NCBI GenBank assembly: GCA_001310455.1
Contig: BAXG01000002.1
Location: 223,138-287,137, forward strand
Length of the DNA stretch: 64,000 nucleotides
Origin: Photobacterium sp. JCM 19050
Lineage (GTDB): Bacteria > Pseudomonadota > Gammaproteobacteria > Enterobacterales > Vibrionaceae
Direction: 5' to 3'
Below, piece by piece: positions 29,206-39,290 of the stretch. Numbering within the stretch: the first letter of the stretch is position 1; every line of letters begins with the position of its first letter. Below the pieces are notes generated by a model. That model made no database searches, had not been told where the DNA came from, and saw nothing but the letters and a program-made list of their open reading frames with translations. Made by a program: the position numbers and the translations under genes.

Positions 29206-29232
29206 ACGCCACCCGATGAGGTGGCGTTTTTC
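29206..29232 (+). terminator. Terminator of the VcdRP-like RNA
   Basis: Perfect 8-base stem ACGCCACC / GGTGGCGT with 6-base loop followed by TTTTTC. The U tail is also what an Hfq-bound sRNA needs. Confidence 0.88.
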
Positions 29233-29360
29233 TTTTCTGAACCGTACTTTTCACCACTTTCCCTATCCTGAAACACATCTTTTCTGTCTTTTTCTTACCG
29301 AAGCACGAACATTACACTTCAATCGGTTAGATATTGTTCTAACTTGTCTCTATCAAGCTG

Positions 29361-29419
29361 GAAATCGTTTGCGTCAACGAGTAAAATCCGCGCCAATTTC
29401 TTTAGGCAAACGTTTTCCT
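29361..29419 (+). promoter_or_regulatory. Two PurR-like boxes upstream of the purine permease gene
   Basis: GAAATCGTTTGCGT (29361-29374; reverse strand ACGCAAACGATTTC) and AGGCAAACGTTTTCCT (29404-29419) each fit the PurR consensus ACGCAAACGTTTGCGT. They lie 49-107 bases before the permease start, so PurR with hypoxanthine or guanine probably represses it. Confidence 0.7.
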
Positions 29420-29467
29420 TTTTTCGCATCGGGTGAAATCAGGGTTTTTACACAGGGAAATGAGAAG

Positions 29468-30756
29468 ATGTTAGAGAATCTGTTCAAGCTCAAAGAGCAC
29501 GGTACGACGGTTCGTACTGAAGTGGTGGCGGGTTTTACCACTTTCCTGACCATGGCTTACATTATCTTCGTAAACCCTGCGATTCTGTCGGAAACCGGCA
29601 TGGACCGCGGCGCAGTTTTTGTGGCTACCTGTCTTGCAGCCGCCATTGGCTGTTTCGTCATGGGTATTCTGGCTAACTATCCGGTTGCCCAAGCGCCGGG
29701 CATGGGTCTTAATGCCTTCTTTACTTATACCGTTGTGCTGCAAATGGGTCATACCTGGCAGGTGGCACTGGCGGCAGTATTCCTCTCAGGCCTGTGCTTT
29801 ATTCTCCTGAGTGTCCTGAAAATCCGTGAGTGGATCATCAATTCCATCCCAGTTTCGCTGCGCACGGGTATTTCTGCCGGTATCGGCCTTTTCCTTGCCC
29901 TGATTGCCCTGCAAAACGCCGGCATTGTGGTTGCTCACCCTGCAACGCTGGTTGCTATGGGGACATCACCGCATTTGCTCCTGCGATGGCTGCCCTGGGC
30001 TTCTTCCTGACCATTGGTCTGGTTCACCGTGGTATCAAAGGTGCGGTGATGATTGCCATTCTGATTGTTACCGGCCTGGGTGTTGTCTTTGGTAACGTTG
30101 CCTTCCAGGGCGTGGTTTCTATGCCGCCAAGCATTGCACCAACCTTTATGCAGATGGATTTTTCCGGTGCGATGGAAGTTGGCCTTATCAGCATCGTATT
30201 CGCCTTCCTGTTTGTTGACCTGTTTGATACTGCAGGAACTTTGGTTGGTGTGGCACAGCGCGCAGATTTGCTCGACAAAGATGGTAAACTCCCGCGCCTG
30301 AACCGCGCACTGCTGGCAGACAGTACAGCAACCTCTGTGGGTGCGATTCTGGGTACCTCGAACACCACGTCTTACATTGAAAGTATTGCCGGTGTTGCTG
30401 AAGGTGGCCGTACCGGCCTGACTGCTGTTGTGGTTGGCATTTTGTTCCTGGCTGCGCTGTTCCTTTCGCCTCTGGCGGGTATGGTTCCGGCATACGCAAC
30501 TGCCGGTGCGCTGTTCTATGTGGCGATTCTGATGATGTCCGGCCTTGTCAGTGTTAACTGGCGTGACCTGACTGAAGCAGCTCCTGTTGTTGTAGTGTGT
30601 CTGCTGATGCCACTGACTTACTCCATTGCCAGCGGTATTGGCCTTGGTTTTATCTCTTACTGTGCCGTGAAGCTGTTCAGCGGTAAGGGACGCGAAGTAC
30701 ACATTGGTGTTTGGGTACTTGCTGCACTGTTTTTCTTAAAATTTGTATTACTTTAA
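29468..30756 (+). CDS. NCS2-family purine permease, AzgA type (one frameshift)
   Basis: Inner-membrane purine:H+ symporter, about 429 aa after repair, in the adenine/guanine/hypoxanthine (AdeP/AdeQ/GhxP/GhxQ) branch. N-terminal F-L-T-M-A-Y-I-I-F-V-N-P, A-P-G-M-G-L-N-A-F-F and the later F-D-T-A-G-T-L-V-G-V and S-N-T-T-S-Y-I-E-S motifs are typical. One G is missing from a G run near 29960 (A-M-G-D-I-T-A-F). ATG 29468 follows GGGAAATGAGAAG; an open frame further upstream is not supported. Neighbour gpt also salvages purines. Exact substrate cannot be told. Confidence 0.9.
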
Positions 30757-30818
30757 TCGTTCTTGGATGGACGATTTTGAACTATAGTTGACGACTATCG
30801 TCACGAGGTTTGTTGTTT

Positions 30819-31283
30819 ATGGCCAATAAGTTTGTAATTACCTGGGATAATATGCAGATGTACACTCGCCAACTGGCGGAACGTCTGCTGCCTGCAGATA
30901 AATGGACCGGTATTATCGCGGTTAGCCGTGGTGGTCTGGTGCCAGCGGCGATTCTGGCGCGTGAGCTGGGCATTCGTCATGTAGATACCGTGTGTATCTC
31001 CAGCTACGACCACAGCCACCAACGCGATATGCGGGTTCTGAAAAAAGCCGAAGGTGATGGTGAAGGTTTCATCGTGATTGACGATCTGGTTGATACCGGT
31101 GGTACCGCTCAGGCCATTCGTGAAATGTATCCAAAGGCGTGGTTTGTAACCGTATGTGCAAAACCTGCCGGTAAGCACCTGGTTGATGACTATGTTGTCG
31201 ACATCCCGCAGGATACCTGGATTGAACAGCCTTGGGATATGGGTGTGACCTTCGTTGAGCCTATCGCTTCGCGCAAGGAATAA
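30819..31283 (+). CDS. gpt: Xanthine-guanine phosphoribosyltransferase
   Basis: Purine salvage enzyme making GMP, XMP and, less well, IMP from the base and PRPP. 154 aa against 152 in E. coli, with very close similarity; the PRPP loop is in [15 protein letters not shown] start at ATG 30819 ([10 protein letters not shown]), preceded by GAGG, rather than at an earlier in-frame codon. It follows the purine permease by 62 bases and may be cotranscribed with it. Confidence 0.96.
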   Translation: MANKFVITWDNMQMYTRQLAERLLPADKWTGIIAVSRGGLVPAAILARELGIRHVDTVCISSYDHSHQRDMRVLKKAEGDGEGFIVIDDLVDTGGTAQAIREMYPKAWFVTVCAKPAGKHLVDDYVVDIPQDTWIEQPWDMGVTFVEPIASRKE

Positions 31284-31310
31284 TCCCTCGCCAACTGCAA
31301 AGTATGACGT

Positions 31311-31334
31311 AAAGGCCCTCCGGGGCCTTTTTTT
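31311..31334 (+). terminator. Rho-independent terminator after gpt
   Basis: Stem AAAGGCCC / GGGCCTTT with a 4-base loop, followed by TTTT. Confidence 0.88.
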
Positions 31335-31550
31335 GTACTTAATTCTTTGAGGATTGATGCACCGGCCTGTCTTGGGGGTATGATGTAGCGAATTTCCCGG
31401 GAAATCCGGGCTAAATTGTGCGCCCAATTACGTAAATTCGCACTGATGCGGGATAGTATATCCAGACAGCTCCTGTATCCGGTTACTTTCGGTATACAGC
31501 CGCAGTTTCGATATACATTTGGACAGCAACACAGACCTACCGGAGGATGC

Positions 31551-32795
31551 GTGACATCTTCAGATTCAGAAAACCTCTCAGTCAAACTATTCAAAAAACA
31601 GAAAGAGGCCGCAGAAACATCAACGCTTATAGGCAGCCTGGTTAAGTCGCCTTTCAGTAACCCGCTTGACGGTGAAAACGAAGCAAACTGGTACCGGATG
31701 CTGCGTCGTCCACAATGGGTCTGGCAAGGTGTTGACCCGCTGGAGATGGAAGAGATCTTTGCCCGGATTGCGGCCAGCACCAACCCGCGCAGCCATGAAG
31801 GGTTGCTGGATACGGTGATTGGTAACCGCTCGGGCAACTGGGTGTATGAATGGACGAACGCCGGTATGCGTTACCAGCGCGAGGCCATTGCGCTTGCAGA
31901 TAAAAAAGACATCGACGCCGCATTCAATGCCTGGATGAAAGCCAGTATCTATTTCACGGTAGCGTCTTACCCGCACCTGAAAGGGGACCCGCTCGGGTTG
32001 CAATCAGAAACCCTGGCTTACAAAGCATTCAAAGAAGCAGTGGCGCTTCGCCCATACCGGGTACGCAGCATTGAAACCCGGATCAACGGCAAGGCGCTGC
32101 AAGGCTTCCTGATGGTGCCGCACACCGACCATCCGGTACCGACTGTTATTGTCAGCGGCGGCCTGGATACGCTTCAGATAGAGCTATGGAAACTGTTTGA
32201 GAACTATCTTGCACCGGCCGGTTTCGCCATGATGTGTGTCGATATGCCATCTGTCGGTTACAGCCAGCACTGGAATTTCACCGAAGATACCAGCGCATTG
32301 CACCAGGCGTTGCTTGATGAAGTGGAGCGCCAGCCTTGGGTCGCAGTGGGTCGGATTGGTGTAATGGGTATGCGGTTCGGTGCCAACGCGGCGATCCGGC
32401 TCTCATTCGTTGAGCAGCAGCGTATTAAATCCTGCGTGTCACTGGGGGGCGTTTTCCACAGTGCATTGACTGACAGCAAGCGCCTTCAGACGATGCCGCC
32501 GATGTATCTGGATATGATGGCGTCCCGTCTTGGTGTTGATCCTACCGCGTCAATGATTACCCGGTTGCAGGCATGGTCACTCAAAAATCAGGGGCTGCTC
32601 AGCGGCCGTAAGACACAGGTGCCGATTCTGGCATTGAGTCTCAAGGATGATCCGGTTTGTCCGCACAGTGACAACCAGATGGCGGCGATGTGGAGCGTGG
32701 GCGGAAAAGCGGTCAGTGTAAAAACCACCCGCAGGCATGACGGTTATCATGAAGCACTGAAAAGGGCTGTCGAGTGGTTTAAACAGACTTTATGA
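31551..32795 (+). CDS. frsA: FrsA family alpha/beta-hydrolase (fermentation-respiration switch)
   Basis: 414-aa protein of the FrsA/YafA family, with an N-terminal cap region and a C-terminal alpha/beta-hydrolase fold (I-G-V-M-G-M-R-F-G-A-N-A, where the usual nucleophile Ser of the elbow is replaced by Arg or Phe). L-Q-W-V-W-Q-G-V-D-P-type sequence near residue 50 is a family hallmark. The GTG at 31551 follows CGGAGG and is preferred; the frame is open further up without a ribosome site. In the family it has been linked to PTS enzyme IIA-Glc and to the balance between fermentation and respiration. Upstream of crl. Confidence 0.9.
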   Translation: MTSSDSENLSVKLFKKQKEAAETSTLIGSLVKSPFSNPLDGENEANWYRMLRRPQWVWQGVDPLEMEEIFARIAASTNPRSHEGLLDTVIGNRSGNWVYEWTNAGMRYQREAIALADKKDIDAAFNAWMKASIYFTVASYPHLKGDPLGLQSETLAYKAFKEAVALRPYRVRSIETRINGKALQGFLMVPHTDHPVPTVIVSGGLDTLQIELWKLFENYLAPAGFAMMCVDMPSVGYSQHWNFTEDTSALHQALLDEVERQPWVAVGRIGVMGMRFGANAAIRLSFVEQQRIKSCVSLGGVFHSALTDSKRLQTMPPMYLDMMASRLGVDPTASMITRLQAWSLKNQGLLSGRKTQVPILALSLKDDPVCPHSDNQMAAMWSVGGKAVSVKTTRRHDGYHEALKRAVEWFKQTL

Positions 32796-32896
32796 AACAT
32801 GACTCACCAATCATTGTAGGAAATTCATCATAACAAGCTGCTTGAGTCGCTGATAATAAGTTGTTAAAAAAGGAATAACAGTGACAAGGAGGTTTT

Positions 32897-33300
32897 ATGG
32901 CAGATCAGAACGGCTTCCCCACATACGGTAAGTTGATCAACAAATTTGCTGCAATTGGCCCGTACCTGCGGGACAAGAAATCCAGCCAGGAGATGTTTTT
33001 CTTCGATTGCCTGGCTGTGTGTGTAAACGCGAAAAAATCCCCGGAGAAACGTGAGTTCTGGGATGGTGGCTGGAATTGAAACCCACAGAAACCGGTTTTG
33101 AATACAGCTATCTCTTTGGCCGTTTCGACGAAACCGGGAACTGGCAGGGCGACAAAGTCCCGGCGAAGCATGTTGAAGAGGTCTCCGCTACCGTCACCTC
33201 ATTCTATGAGAAACTTAAGTCTGTGATTGAGGGAGAGTTCAATCTGGACATTCAACCTGCATCCTCACTAAAAGAGGCATCTTTGGGCTCAGCGGCCTGA
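32897..33300 (+). CDS. crl: Sigma factor-binding protein Crl (one frameshift)
   Basis: Small cytoplasmic protein that binds sigma-S and promotes its association with core RNA polymerase; about 134 aa when joined. [11 protein letters not shown] and, after repair, E-F-W-G-W-W-L-E-L are diagnostic. One G is lost near 33062, which otherwise ends the protein at 60 aa. Strong AAGGAGG site before the ATG. The position between frsA and proB is the usual one in Vibrio and enterics. Confidence 0.93.
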
Positions 33301-33388
33301 TTCTCTTTTAACCGCCTAAAATCACTTGTTATCCGGGCTGGGTATTGATAAAAGAAGGGTTCTTTTTCTTTTATTTTCCACCAGTCCG

Positions 33389-34560
33389 ATGTCAGGCGAT
33401 CATATTAAAAATGAAGGGCGCGACAACACCGCGCTAACTGAGAATAAAACTCACGCTGAAAAGCAAACAGTTGTTATCAAGCTGGGTACCAGTGTGCTTA
33501 CCGGCGGCTCTCTGAAACTCGACAGAGCCCATATGGTAGAGCTGGTACGTCAGTGTGCCATGCTGAAAAAGGAAGGTCACAAGGTCATTGTCGTCACATC
33601 CGGTGCAATTGCTGCCGGCCGTGAACACCTTGATTACCCTCAGTTGCCCAACTCTGTCTCTTATAAGCAGATGTTGGCTTCAGTAGGACAGAGCCGCCTG
33701 ATCCAGACATGGGAAAGCCTGTTTGAACTTTACGGCATCCATATTGGTCAGATGCTGCTGACCCGCGCCGATCTTGATGACCGTGAGCGCTTCCTGAATG
33801 CCCGCGATATGCTGCGTGCATTGCTGGATCACGGCATTGTTCCTGTCGTAAACGAGAACGATGCTGTTGCCACCGCTGAGATCAAAGTGGGTGACAATGA
33901 CAACCTTTCTGCACTGGTTGGTATTCTGGCAGAAGCCGATAAATTGCTGCTTCTGACTGACCAGCCGGGCCTTTTCACCGCCGACCCACGCACCAATCCG
34001 GAAGCGGAGCTTATTCGTGAAGTCCGTACCATTGATGAGACTCTTCGCAAGCTTGCCGGCGACAGTGTGAGCGGGCTGGGAACCGGGGGTATGGCAACCA
34101 AACTGCAGGCGGCCGATGTTGCTCGCCGTGCAGGTATCGAGGTGACTATTGCAGCCGGGCGCGTCCGGATGTGGCGCTGGATCTGGTAGCCGGTAAGACA
34201 ATCGGCACCCGTTTCCTGCCGCTGGCCTCGCCACTTGAGAGCCGAAAGCGCTGGATCCTGGCCGGTCCCCCTCCGGGTGGTACAATCTACATTGATGCGG
34301 GTGCGGCGAATGCCGTAATGGAACGCCACAGCAGCCTTCTGCCAAAGGGTATTGTCCGCGTGGACGGTAATTTCGACCGCGGTGCGGTTGCCCGTGTGTG
34401 TGACCAGGAAGGAAAACTTCTGGCTCGGGGCATTTGCCGTTATGCCAGCAAAGATCTTGCGAAGATTGCTGGCAAGCACAGCCAGGATTTCCTGGAAGTT
34501 TTAGGATTTGAATACGGCTCGGTGGCGATTCACCGGGATGATTTAGTAGTAATTGATTAA
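33389..34560 (+). CDS. proB: Glutamate 5-kinase (one frameshift)
   Basis: First enzyme of proline synthesis, phosphorylating glutamate. Amino-acid kinase domain first ([41 protein letters not shown]) and a PUA domain at the C-terminus (about residues 280-380). One G is missing near 34159, between A-A-G-A-R-P-D-V. ATG 33389 is the best start in frame, though its ribosome site is weak. ProA follows after 12 bases. Confidence 0.94.
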
Positions 34561-34572
34561 AAGGGAGCCACT

Positions 34573-35826
34573 GTGAGCTTACAAGCGATGGGGCAAGCTG
34601 CCCAACAAGCCGCGTACCAGCTGGCAACAGTATCAACAGCCGTAAAGAACCAGGCGCTGGCCGTGATTGCCGATGAGCTGGAAGCCAACCTGGAAAGCAT
34701 CCTTGCCGCGAATACGCAGGATCTGGATGCGGCGCGTGCGTCCGGTATGTCTGAGGCGTTGCTGGACCGCCTGATGCTTAACGAAGCCCGTCTCAAAGGC
34801 ATTGCCTCTGACGTGCGTAACGTTATTTCCCTGAAAGATCCTGTGGGTGCCGAAATGGATACCTGCGTGCTGGACAACGGGATGACCCTGTCCAAGCGCC
34901 GTGAGCCGATTGGCGTTATCGGTGTGATTTATGAAGCACGCCCTAACGTGACAATCGACATCGCATCCCTGTGCCTGAAAACAGGTAACGCAAGCATCCT
35001 CCGTGGTGGCCGTGAGACCTTCCACTCAAACATGGCGCTGGTGAAAGTTATCCAGACTGCGCTTGAGAAAACCGGTTTGCCTTCGGCTTCCGTTCAGTAC
35101 ATTGAAAAGCCTGACCGCGAGCTGGTGGCTGAGCTGCTGCACATGGATCAGTACGTGGATATGATCATCCCGCGTGGTGGTGCCGGCCTGCACAAGATGT
35201 GTAAAGAGAACAGCACTATCCCGGTTATCATCGGTGGTTTTGGGATCAGCCATGTATTCGTGGATGAGACTGCTGACCTGACCCGTTCAGTCGACGTGGT
35301 GATTAACAGCAAGGTGCAGCGTCCTTCTGCCTGTAATGCCCTGGACACCCTGTTGGTGCATGAAGCCGTGGCAGCAGAGTTCCTGCCTGATCTGGTAACG
35401 CGCTTGAACCAAGACAAGGTGACGGTTGTTGCTGATGCCTCGGCGAAAGATTTTGTCGGTTCGGCTGATTCCCTGCGTGATGCAGAAGAAGGGGATTTTG
35501 ACACCGAATGGCTGGCATACACGCTGGGTATCAAGGTTGTCAGTGGTGTTGAAGAAGCGCTGGAACATATGCGTGTGCACAATGCCAGCCACTCAGACGC
35601 CATCCTGACAAACAGCCTTCAAAACGCTGAGAAGTTCATTAACAGCGCCGGCTCTGCGGCTGTTTATGTGAATGCCTCAACCCGCTTCACAGATGGCGCA
35701 CAGTTCGGTTTGGGTGCTGAGGTAGCGGTATCCACCCAAAAGCTCCATGCCCGCGGCCCTATGGGTCTGGAAGAGCTCACTACCTACAAGTGGGTGGGTA
35801 AGGCAGATTATCTCTGCCGCAGCTGA
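34573..35826 (+). CDS. proA: Gamma-glutamyl phosphate reductase
   Basis: Second enzyme of proline synthesis, reducing gamma-glutamyl phosphate to glutamate semialdehyde with NADPH. Intact, 417 aa, as in the family. [10 protein letters not shown] and the active-site Cys region V-Q-R-P-S-A-C-N-A are visible. GTG start with AAGGGAG upstream. It probably works as a complex with ProB, since its substrate is labile. Terminator directly after. Confidence 0.96.
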   Translation: MSLQAMGQAAQQAAYQLATVSTAVKNQALAVIADELEANLESILAANTQDLDAARASGMSEALLDRLMLNEARLKGIASDVRNVISLKDPVGAEMDTCVLDNGMTLSKRREPIGVIGVIYEARPNVTIDIASLCLKTGNASILRGGRETFHSNMALVKVIQTALEKTGLPSASVQYIEKPDRELVAELLHMDQYVDMIIPRGGAGLHKMCKENSTIPVIIGGFGISHVFVDETADLTRSVDVVINSKVQRPSACNALDTLLVHEAVAAEFLPDLVTRLNQDKVTVVADASAKDFVGSADSLRDAEEGDFDTEWLAYTLGIKVVSGVEEALEHMRVHNASHSDAILTNSLQNAEKFINSAGSAAVYVNASTRFTDGAQFGLGAEVAVSTQKLHARGPMGLEELTTYKWVGKADYLCRS

Positions 35827-35854
35827 TACCGGCCTAATTGAAGGTGTTACTGAC

Positions 35855-35879
35855 AAAAAGGCGCTTCGGCGCTTTTTTT
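35855..35879 (+). terminator. Rho-independent terminator after proBA
   Basis: AAAAAGGCGC-TTCG-GCGCTTTTTTT: stable UUCG tetraloop stem followed by T run. Confidence 0.9.
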
Positions 35880-35898
35880 GCGCCTGTTTGAAAGAAGA

Positions 35899-36269
35899 TC
35901 AGGCCGGCCCTTGCAACAATGTCAGGACATTGCCATCCGGATCCTTGAAGTGCGCCAGCATCCCTCCCCAGGCTGAGGCTCTGGTGGCAGTAAAAAGTCG
36001 ATACCCTTTGCGGTTAGTTCCCGGTAAGTGCTTTCAATATCCTCAACTTCAATGGAAATACCGATAAAGCGGCCAACAAGCTCCTGCGCCTCGTCATCGC
36101 CGGGCTCTTGCCTTTCTACGGCAAGTGCAGCCCCTCCGAGGTCAAACTCCGCCCATCCGGCATCATCAATAATGCAGCGAACCGGAAGGCCAATCTGGGT
36201 CTGGTAAAAGTCCACACTTTCTTCCCATTTGAAGCTGAATATCCGTTGTGCATATAGCTTGTACTTCAC
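35899..36269 (-). CDS. VOC superfamily (glyoxalase/bleomycin-resistance-like) protein (one frameshift)
   Basis: About 123-aa single-domain VOC protein. Opening strand Y-A-Q-R-I-F-S-F-K-W-E-E-S-V-D-F-Y, central A-E-F-D-L-G-G-A-A-L-A-V-E and closing F-K-D-P-D-G-N-V-L-T-L-L are characteristic. The end is reached only by adding one base near 35970, giving a stop at 35899. A GTG at 36269 with AAGGAGGG upstream is a better start than the longer frame. The substrate is unknown; such proteins can be dioxygenases, isomerases or drug-binding proteins. Confidence 0.78.
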
Positions 36270-36478
36270 CGGGCTACCCTCCTTTTGTAAGTGCATATTC
36301 ACTATAGCCGCGGGATTTTTGGGCATCGTTTTGACCGGGCTAAATGGACAGAAAAGAACATGTGTTTCAAATCAAGAGGATGAATCGGGAAAAGTGCGGT
36401 ATGGATCGCTTAATAGGTTGTGAAATAATGCGCATAATTTAACCTGTTTATTTTTCAAAAGTGTGCGGGAGAGCAAGG

Positions 36479-37272
36479 ATGCGCAGGATTATTTTCAACC
36501 AGAAAGGTGGGGTGGGGAAGTCGAGTATTACGGTTAATCTGGCCGCCATCAGTGCTGCGAGGGGTTGAAAACCCTGGTTATTGACCTCGATGTACAGGGC
36601 AATACCAGCCAGTACCTTGGGTATGATATCCAGCAGAAGAGTGACAAGACGGTTGCTGACCTGCTTAATCAAACGGCATCGTGGTTTTCTATGTCTACCC
36701 CGGTGAAAGACTTTCCGCAGCCTACGCAGTTTGAAAACCTCAGCGTGATCCCGTCCAGTCCCAAGTTGGCAGCTCTGGAAGGAGAGTTGGAGAGACGCTA
36801 TAAAATCTATAAGCTCCGTGAAGCGCTGGATGAGCTTGAATCCGGGTTTGATCGCATCTATATCGACACCCCGCCAAACCTGAATTTTTACAGTAAAGCC
36901 GGCTTAATTGCTGCCCACAAACTGCTTATACCCTTCGACTGTGACAGTTTCTCACAACAGGCGTTGATGACACTTTTAGATAACCTTGCCGAGTTGCGTG
37001 ATGACCATAACCGGGCGCTTGAGCTGGAAGGTATTGTGGTAAACATGTTCAATGCCCAGGCCAATTTCCCCCGCCAGATCATTGAGTCCGTGAAAGAGTT
37101 GGGATTGCCGGTTCTTGAGCCTTACATCCCTCAGTCCATCAAAATGAAGGAGTCGCACTTCACCCAGTGCCCCTTGGTTCATGGTTTTCAGGCCCACAAA
37201 CTGACGAAGCAGTTTGAAGCTTTGTGGGAGGAGATGGAGACAACGCTGAAGGAGAAAAGCGGGGCGGCCTGA
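36479..37272 (+). CDS. Orphan ParA/MinD-family ATPase (one frameshift)
   Basis: About 264-aa P-loop ATPase. Deviant Walker A F-N-Q-K-G-G-V-G-K-S-S at residues about 6-16, Walker A' I-D-L-D-V-Q-G-N, and switch D-T-P-P-N-L-N are clear. A T is missing near 36566 (A-R-G-L-K-T-L). No ParB-like partner or parS-like sequence lies beside it, so it is not a normal partition locus; it may position a protein complex or be a stand-alone regulator. Convergent with the DUF1989 gene. Confidence 0.8.
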
Positions 37273-37292
37273 ACAGGGAACCCCGCTAATTA

Positions 37293-38128
37293 TCAGTCCG
37301 GCTTGTAACTGCTTGGCTGAAACTGCTGCCAGCCTTCAAGCACCGACGGATCGGGGCTGAAACCTCTACGGTCAATGGGTGACACTTCGCTTCATGGCGA
37401 TGGGGATTGCTGAAATCGCCTTGAGGTGAGGCTGACAGTGCAACAAGCAAGTCGGTTTCGGCAAATAGCTCCAGATAATCTCCCTTACGAGCCGGGCTGG
37501 CTTTGACAAAATACTGATGGCTGTCTGCGGTCAAGCCGGAGCATTTGAAAATGTTAAGGCCGGTGTGAGGACATTTGTCCGCTTCTTCTGTGGTAATCCC
37601 CAACTCTTTTACCAGTGTTTTGCTGAATTTAGCGCCATCTCGCGGTGTCAGACTCCCTATAACATCATGTACCCCGGCACCGTCGCTTTCGTCCCAGCCG
37701 TACCAAGCCAGTGAATCATAAGTGACGGTCACCAGAGGGCGTGTATATGGTGGGTTACTCCACAGGCGATCCCCGGTTGATATATGGGTTGCGTGCTTGG
37801 AGCGGGTCTGTGATGCAGACAGGTGTTCATTCAAGTTGTCTTTTTGCCACAGGTTCAGGCAGGCAACCTGAGTCCCTTGTTTGCAGGAGATCCGAAACAG
37901 GCTGCCGGCCGGTACGTTAAAACAGCCAGCCTCTTTTGCTGGTACTTCCAGTGCTGTAACTCTTTTGGCTGTTGCGCGAACTGCGCGGTAAAAAGGCCGG
38001 TCAAAGCGCGGAAGTTCTTCGTTGTCGGCGCAGATGTAAGGCTTTGCCTTCCGGCGAGCAGCTGCATCTGCCGGTGCTTCATTACAATCACTGATGGGCA
38101 TATCCAGCGGGTCTTGCATATCGGACAT
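37293..38128 (-). CDS. DUF1989 / urea carboxylase-associated family protein (one frameshift)
   Basis: About 278-aa protein. V-P-A-G-S-L-F-R-I-S, V-A-C-L-N-L-W-Q-K-D-N, the H-T-G-L-N-I-F-K-C region and D-L-L-V-A-L-S-A-S-P-Q-G-D are hallmarks of DUF1989. Family members are often found by urea carboxylase genes, but none is in the window and the reaction is unproven. A base is missing near 37386; repair gives a typical ending (F-S-P-D-P-S-V-L-E-G-W-Q-Q-F) and stop at 37293. ATG 38128 follows AAGGAG and is preferred over the longer frame. Confidence 0.78.
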
Positions 38129-38322
38129 TGCCGACTCCTTTGCGGAATAGGGTGGGGATACGGCATTGAGCATACGTCTATGCCCCGGTAAGGGCAAGGA
38201 AAGTTCCGGGTGCCAAAGAGGCTGAAATAGAGGGTCAAATAACCGCTAAAATGTTTCGCGAAAATTCAGGGTTGGTATATGATGCGCCACCCTCATTTTT
38301 CAGGCCCTGTTTACAGGCAAAT

Positions 38323-39066
38323 ATGTCGACTAACGCCTTATATACTGACCTGTCCGGTTACTACGATTTAATGTGTGCTGATATTAACTATGAGGCACAA
38401 AGCTATAGCATCAAACGCCTTCACCAACTGCTTGGCAATGACGGCAAAACCCATCTAGATCTTGCCTGTGGCACCGGTCCGCATGTGCGTTACTTTATTG
38501 ACTACGGATACAAAAGCAGTGGCCTGGATATTAACCAGCCGATGCTGGACCTTGCTCAGGGACGTTGCCCTGAAGCAACATTCAGCTTGCAGGACATGAG
38601 TCAGTTTGTGGTAGATGAACCGCTGGATCTGATTACCTGTTTCCTCTATTCCATCCATTACAACGACGGTATAGAGAAACTGAAAGCCTGTATTGCTAGT
38701 GTGCACAGTGCCCTGAAAGAAAACGGTGTGTTCTGTTTCAACCTGGTGGATAAGGACAAGATTGATAACCGCTCTTTCGTCCGTCATTCCGCGCAATACG
38801 AGCAGAGTGAGTTTACCTTCCAATCCGGCTGGCACTACAGCGGTGAGGGCGAACGTCAGTCGCTCAAGCTCAGCATTGACAAAAAGACCGGTGAAGAAAC
38901 CCTTTCCTGGCAGGATGAGCACCCAATGGTTGCCCTGACATTTGAGAAAATGAAGGAACTGCTGTCACCGTTTTTCGATGTGCATATCTTTGAGCATGAC
39001 TATGAAAAAATCATGCCTTGGGATAACAAATCCGGCAACGCCATTTTTGTCTGCGTGAAAAACTGA
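38323..39066 (+). CDS. Class I SAM-dependent methyltransferase
   Basis: 247-aa methyltransferase. Motif I is L-D-L-A-C-G-T-G-P-H-V near residue 46, followed by the acidic G-L-D-I-N strand and a post-I region F-S-L-Q-D-M-S. The overall layout (A-L-Y-T-D-L-S-G-Y-Y-D-L-M start, I-T-C-F-L-Y-S-I-H-Y) resembles small-molecule methyltransferases; substrate unknown. ATG 38323 is chosen because the family begins there; an upstream in-frame ATG lacks support. Confidence 0.8.
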   Translation: MSTNALYTDLSGYYDLMCADINYEAQSYSIKRLHQLLGNDGKTHLDLACGTGPHVRYFIDYGYKSSGLDINQPMLDLAQGRCPEATFSLQDMSQFVVDEPLDLITCFLYSIHYNDGIEKLKACIASVHSALKENGVFCFNLVDKDKIDNRSFVRHSAQYEQSEFTFQSGWHYSGEGERQSLKLSIDKKTGEETLSWQDEHPMVALTFEKMKELLSPFFDVHIFEHDYEKIMPWDNKSGNAIFVCVKN

Positions 39067-39169
39067 CCTTGTGAACACCTATAGGCTTGCCAATATCGGT
39101 GAGCCTTCATTACTGATGTATTCTGCACGAATAATCTGCAGAGACCTCGAAAACTGATTTTGAGTTATA

Positions 39170-39240
39170 CCAATCAGACTCATTCATTGATCATTCTGAC
39201 TGGTTGAAATCATCTCTGACCAATGACTTAATCCAATTGG
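39170..39240. repeat. 71-bp imperfect inverted repeat, copy 2
   Basis: Same length as the element at 2970-3040, with about 51 of 71 identical bases; ends CCAATCAGACT and AATCCAATTGG are best conserved. Arms can pair imperfectly. It ends 51 bases before the stop codon of vapC. Confidence 0.8.
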
Positions 39241-39290
39241 TATTACATGATAGATCAGCGACGAATACACAATTTCATTATTTCCACCCG

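Larger units (their letters stand above)
28895..29232 (+). ncRNA. Dual-function regulatory RNA, VcdRP-like
   Basis: A transcription unit of about 338 bases with its own promoter, a structured 5' part, a 31-codon ORF, a C-rich unpaired stretch TTTCACCCCCG (29169-29179) and a Rho-independent terminator. This order (CRP-controlled promoter, roughly 30-codon ORF, C-rich base-pairing site, terminator) is what I remember of VcdRP of Vibrio cholerae, whose RNA part silences sugar-transport mRNAs and whose protein stimulates citrate synthase. The 5' part holds hairpins GTTCA-GGGAT-TGAAC (28929-28943), CTC-CAGGGAACC-GAG and GCTC-CATGGAACT-GAGC, and CATGC-AAAC-GCATG. The name is from memory, not from alignment. 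Confidence 0.6.

Noticed and set aside
28895..29232. CsrB-type RNA or tmRNA
   Set aside because: Too few GGA loops for CsrB, and no alanine-tRNA-like ends or tag sequence for tmRNA; the ORF and C-rich site fit a dual-function RNA better.
29233..29467. Purine riboswitch upstream of the permease
   Set aside because: No three-way junction or conserved loop sequences seen; two PurR boxes explain control better.
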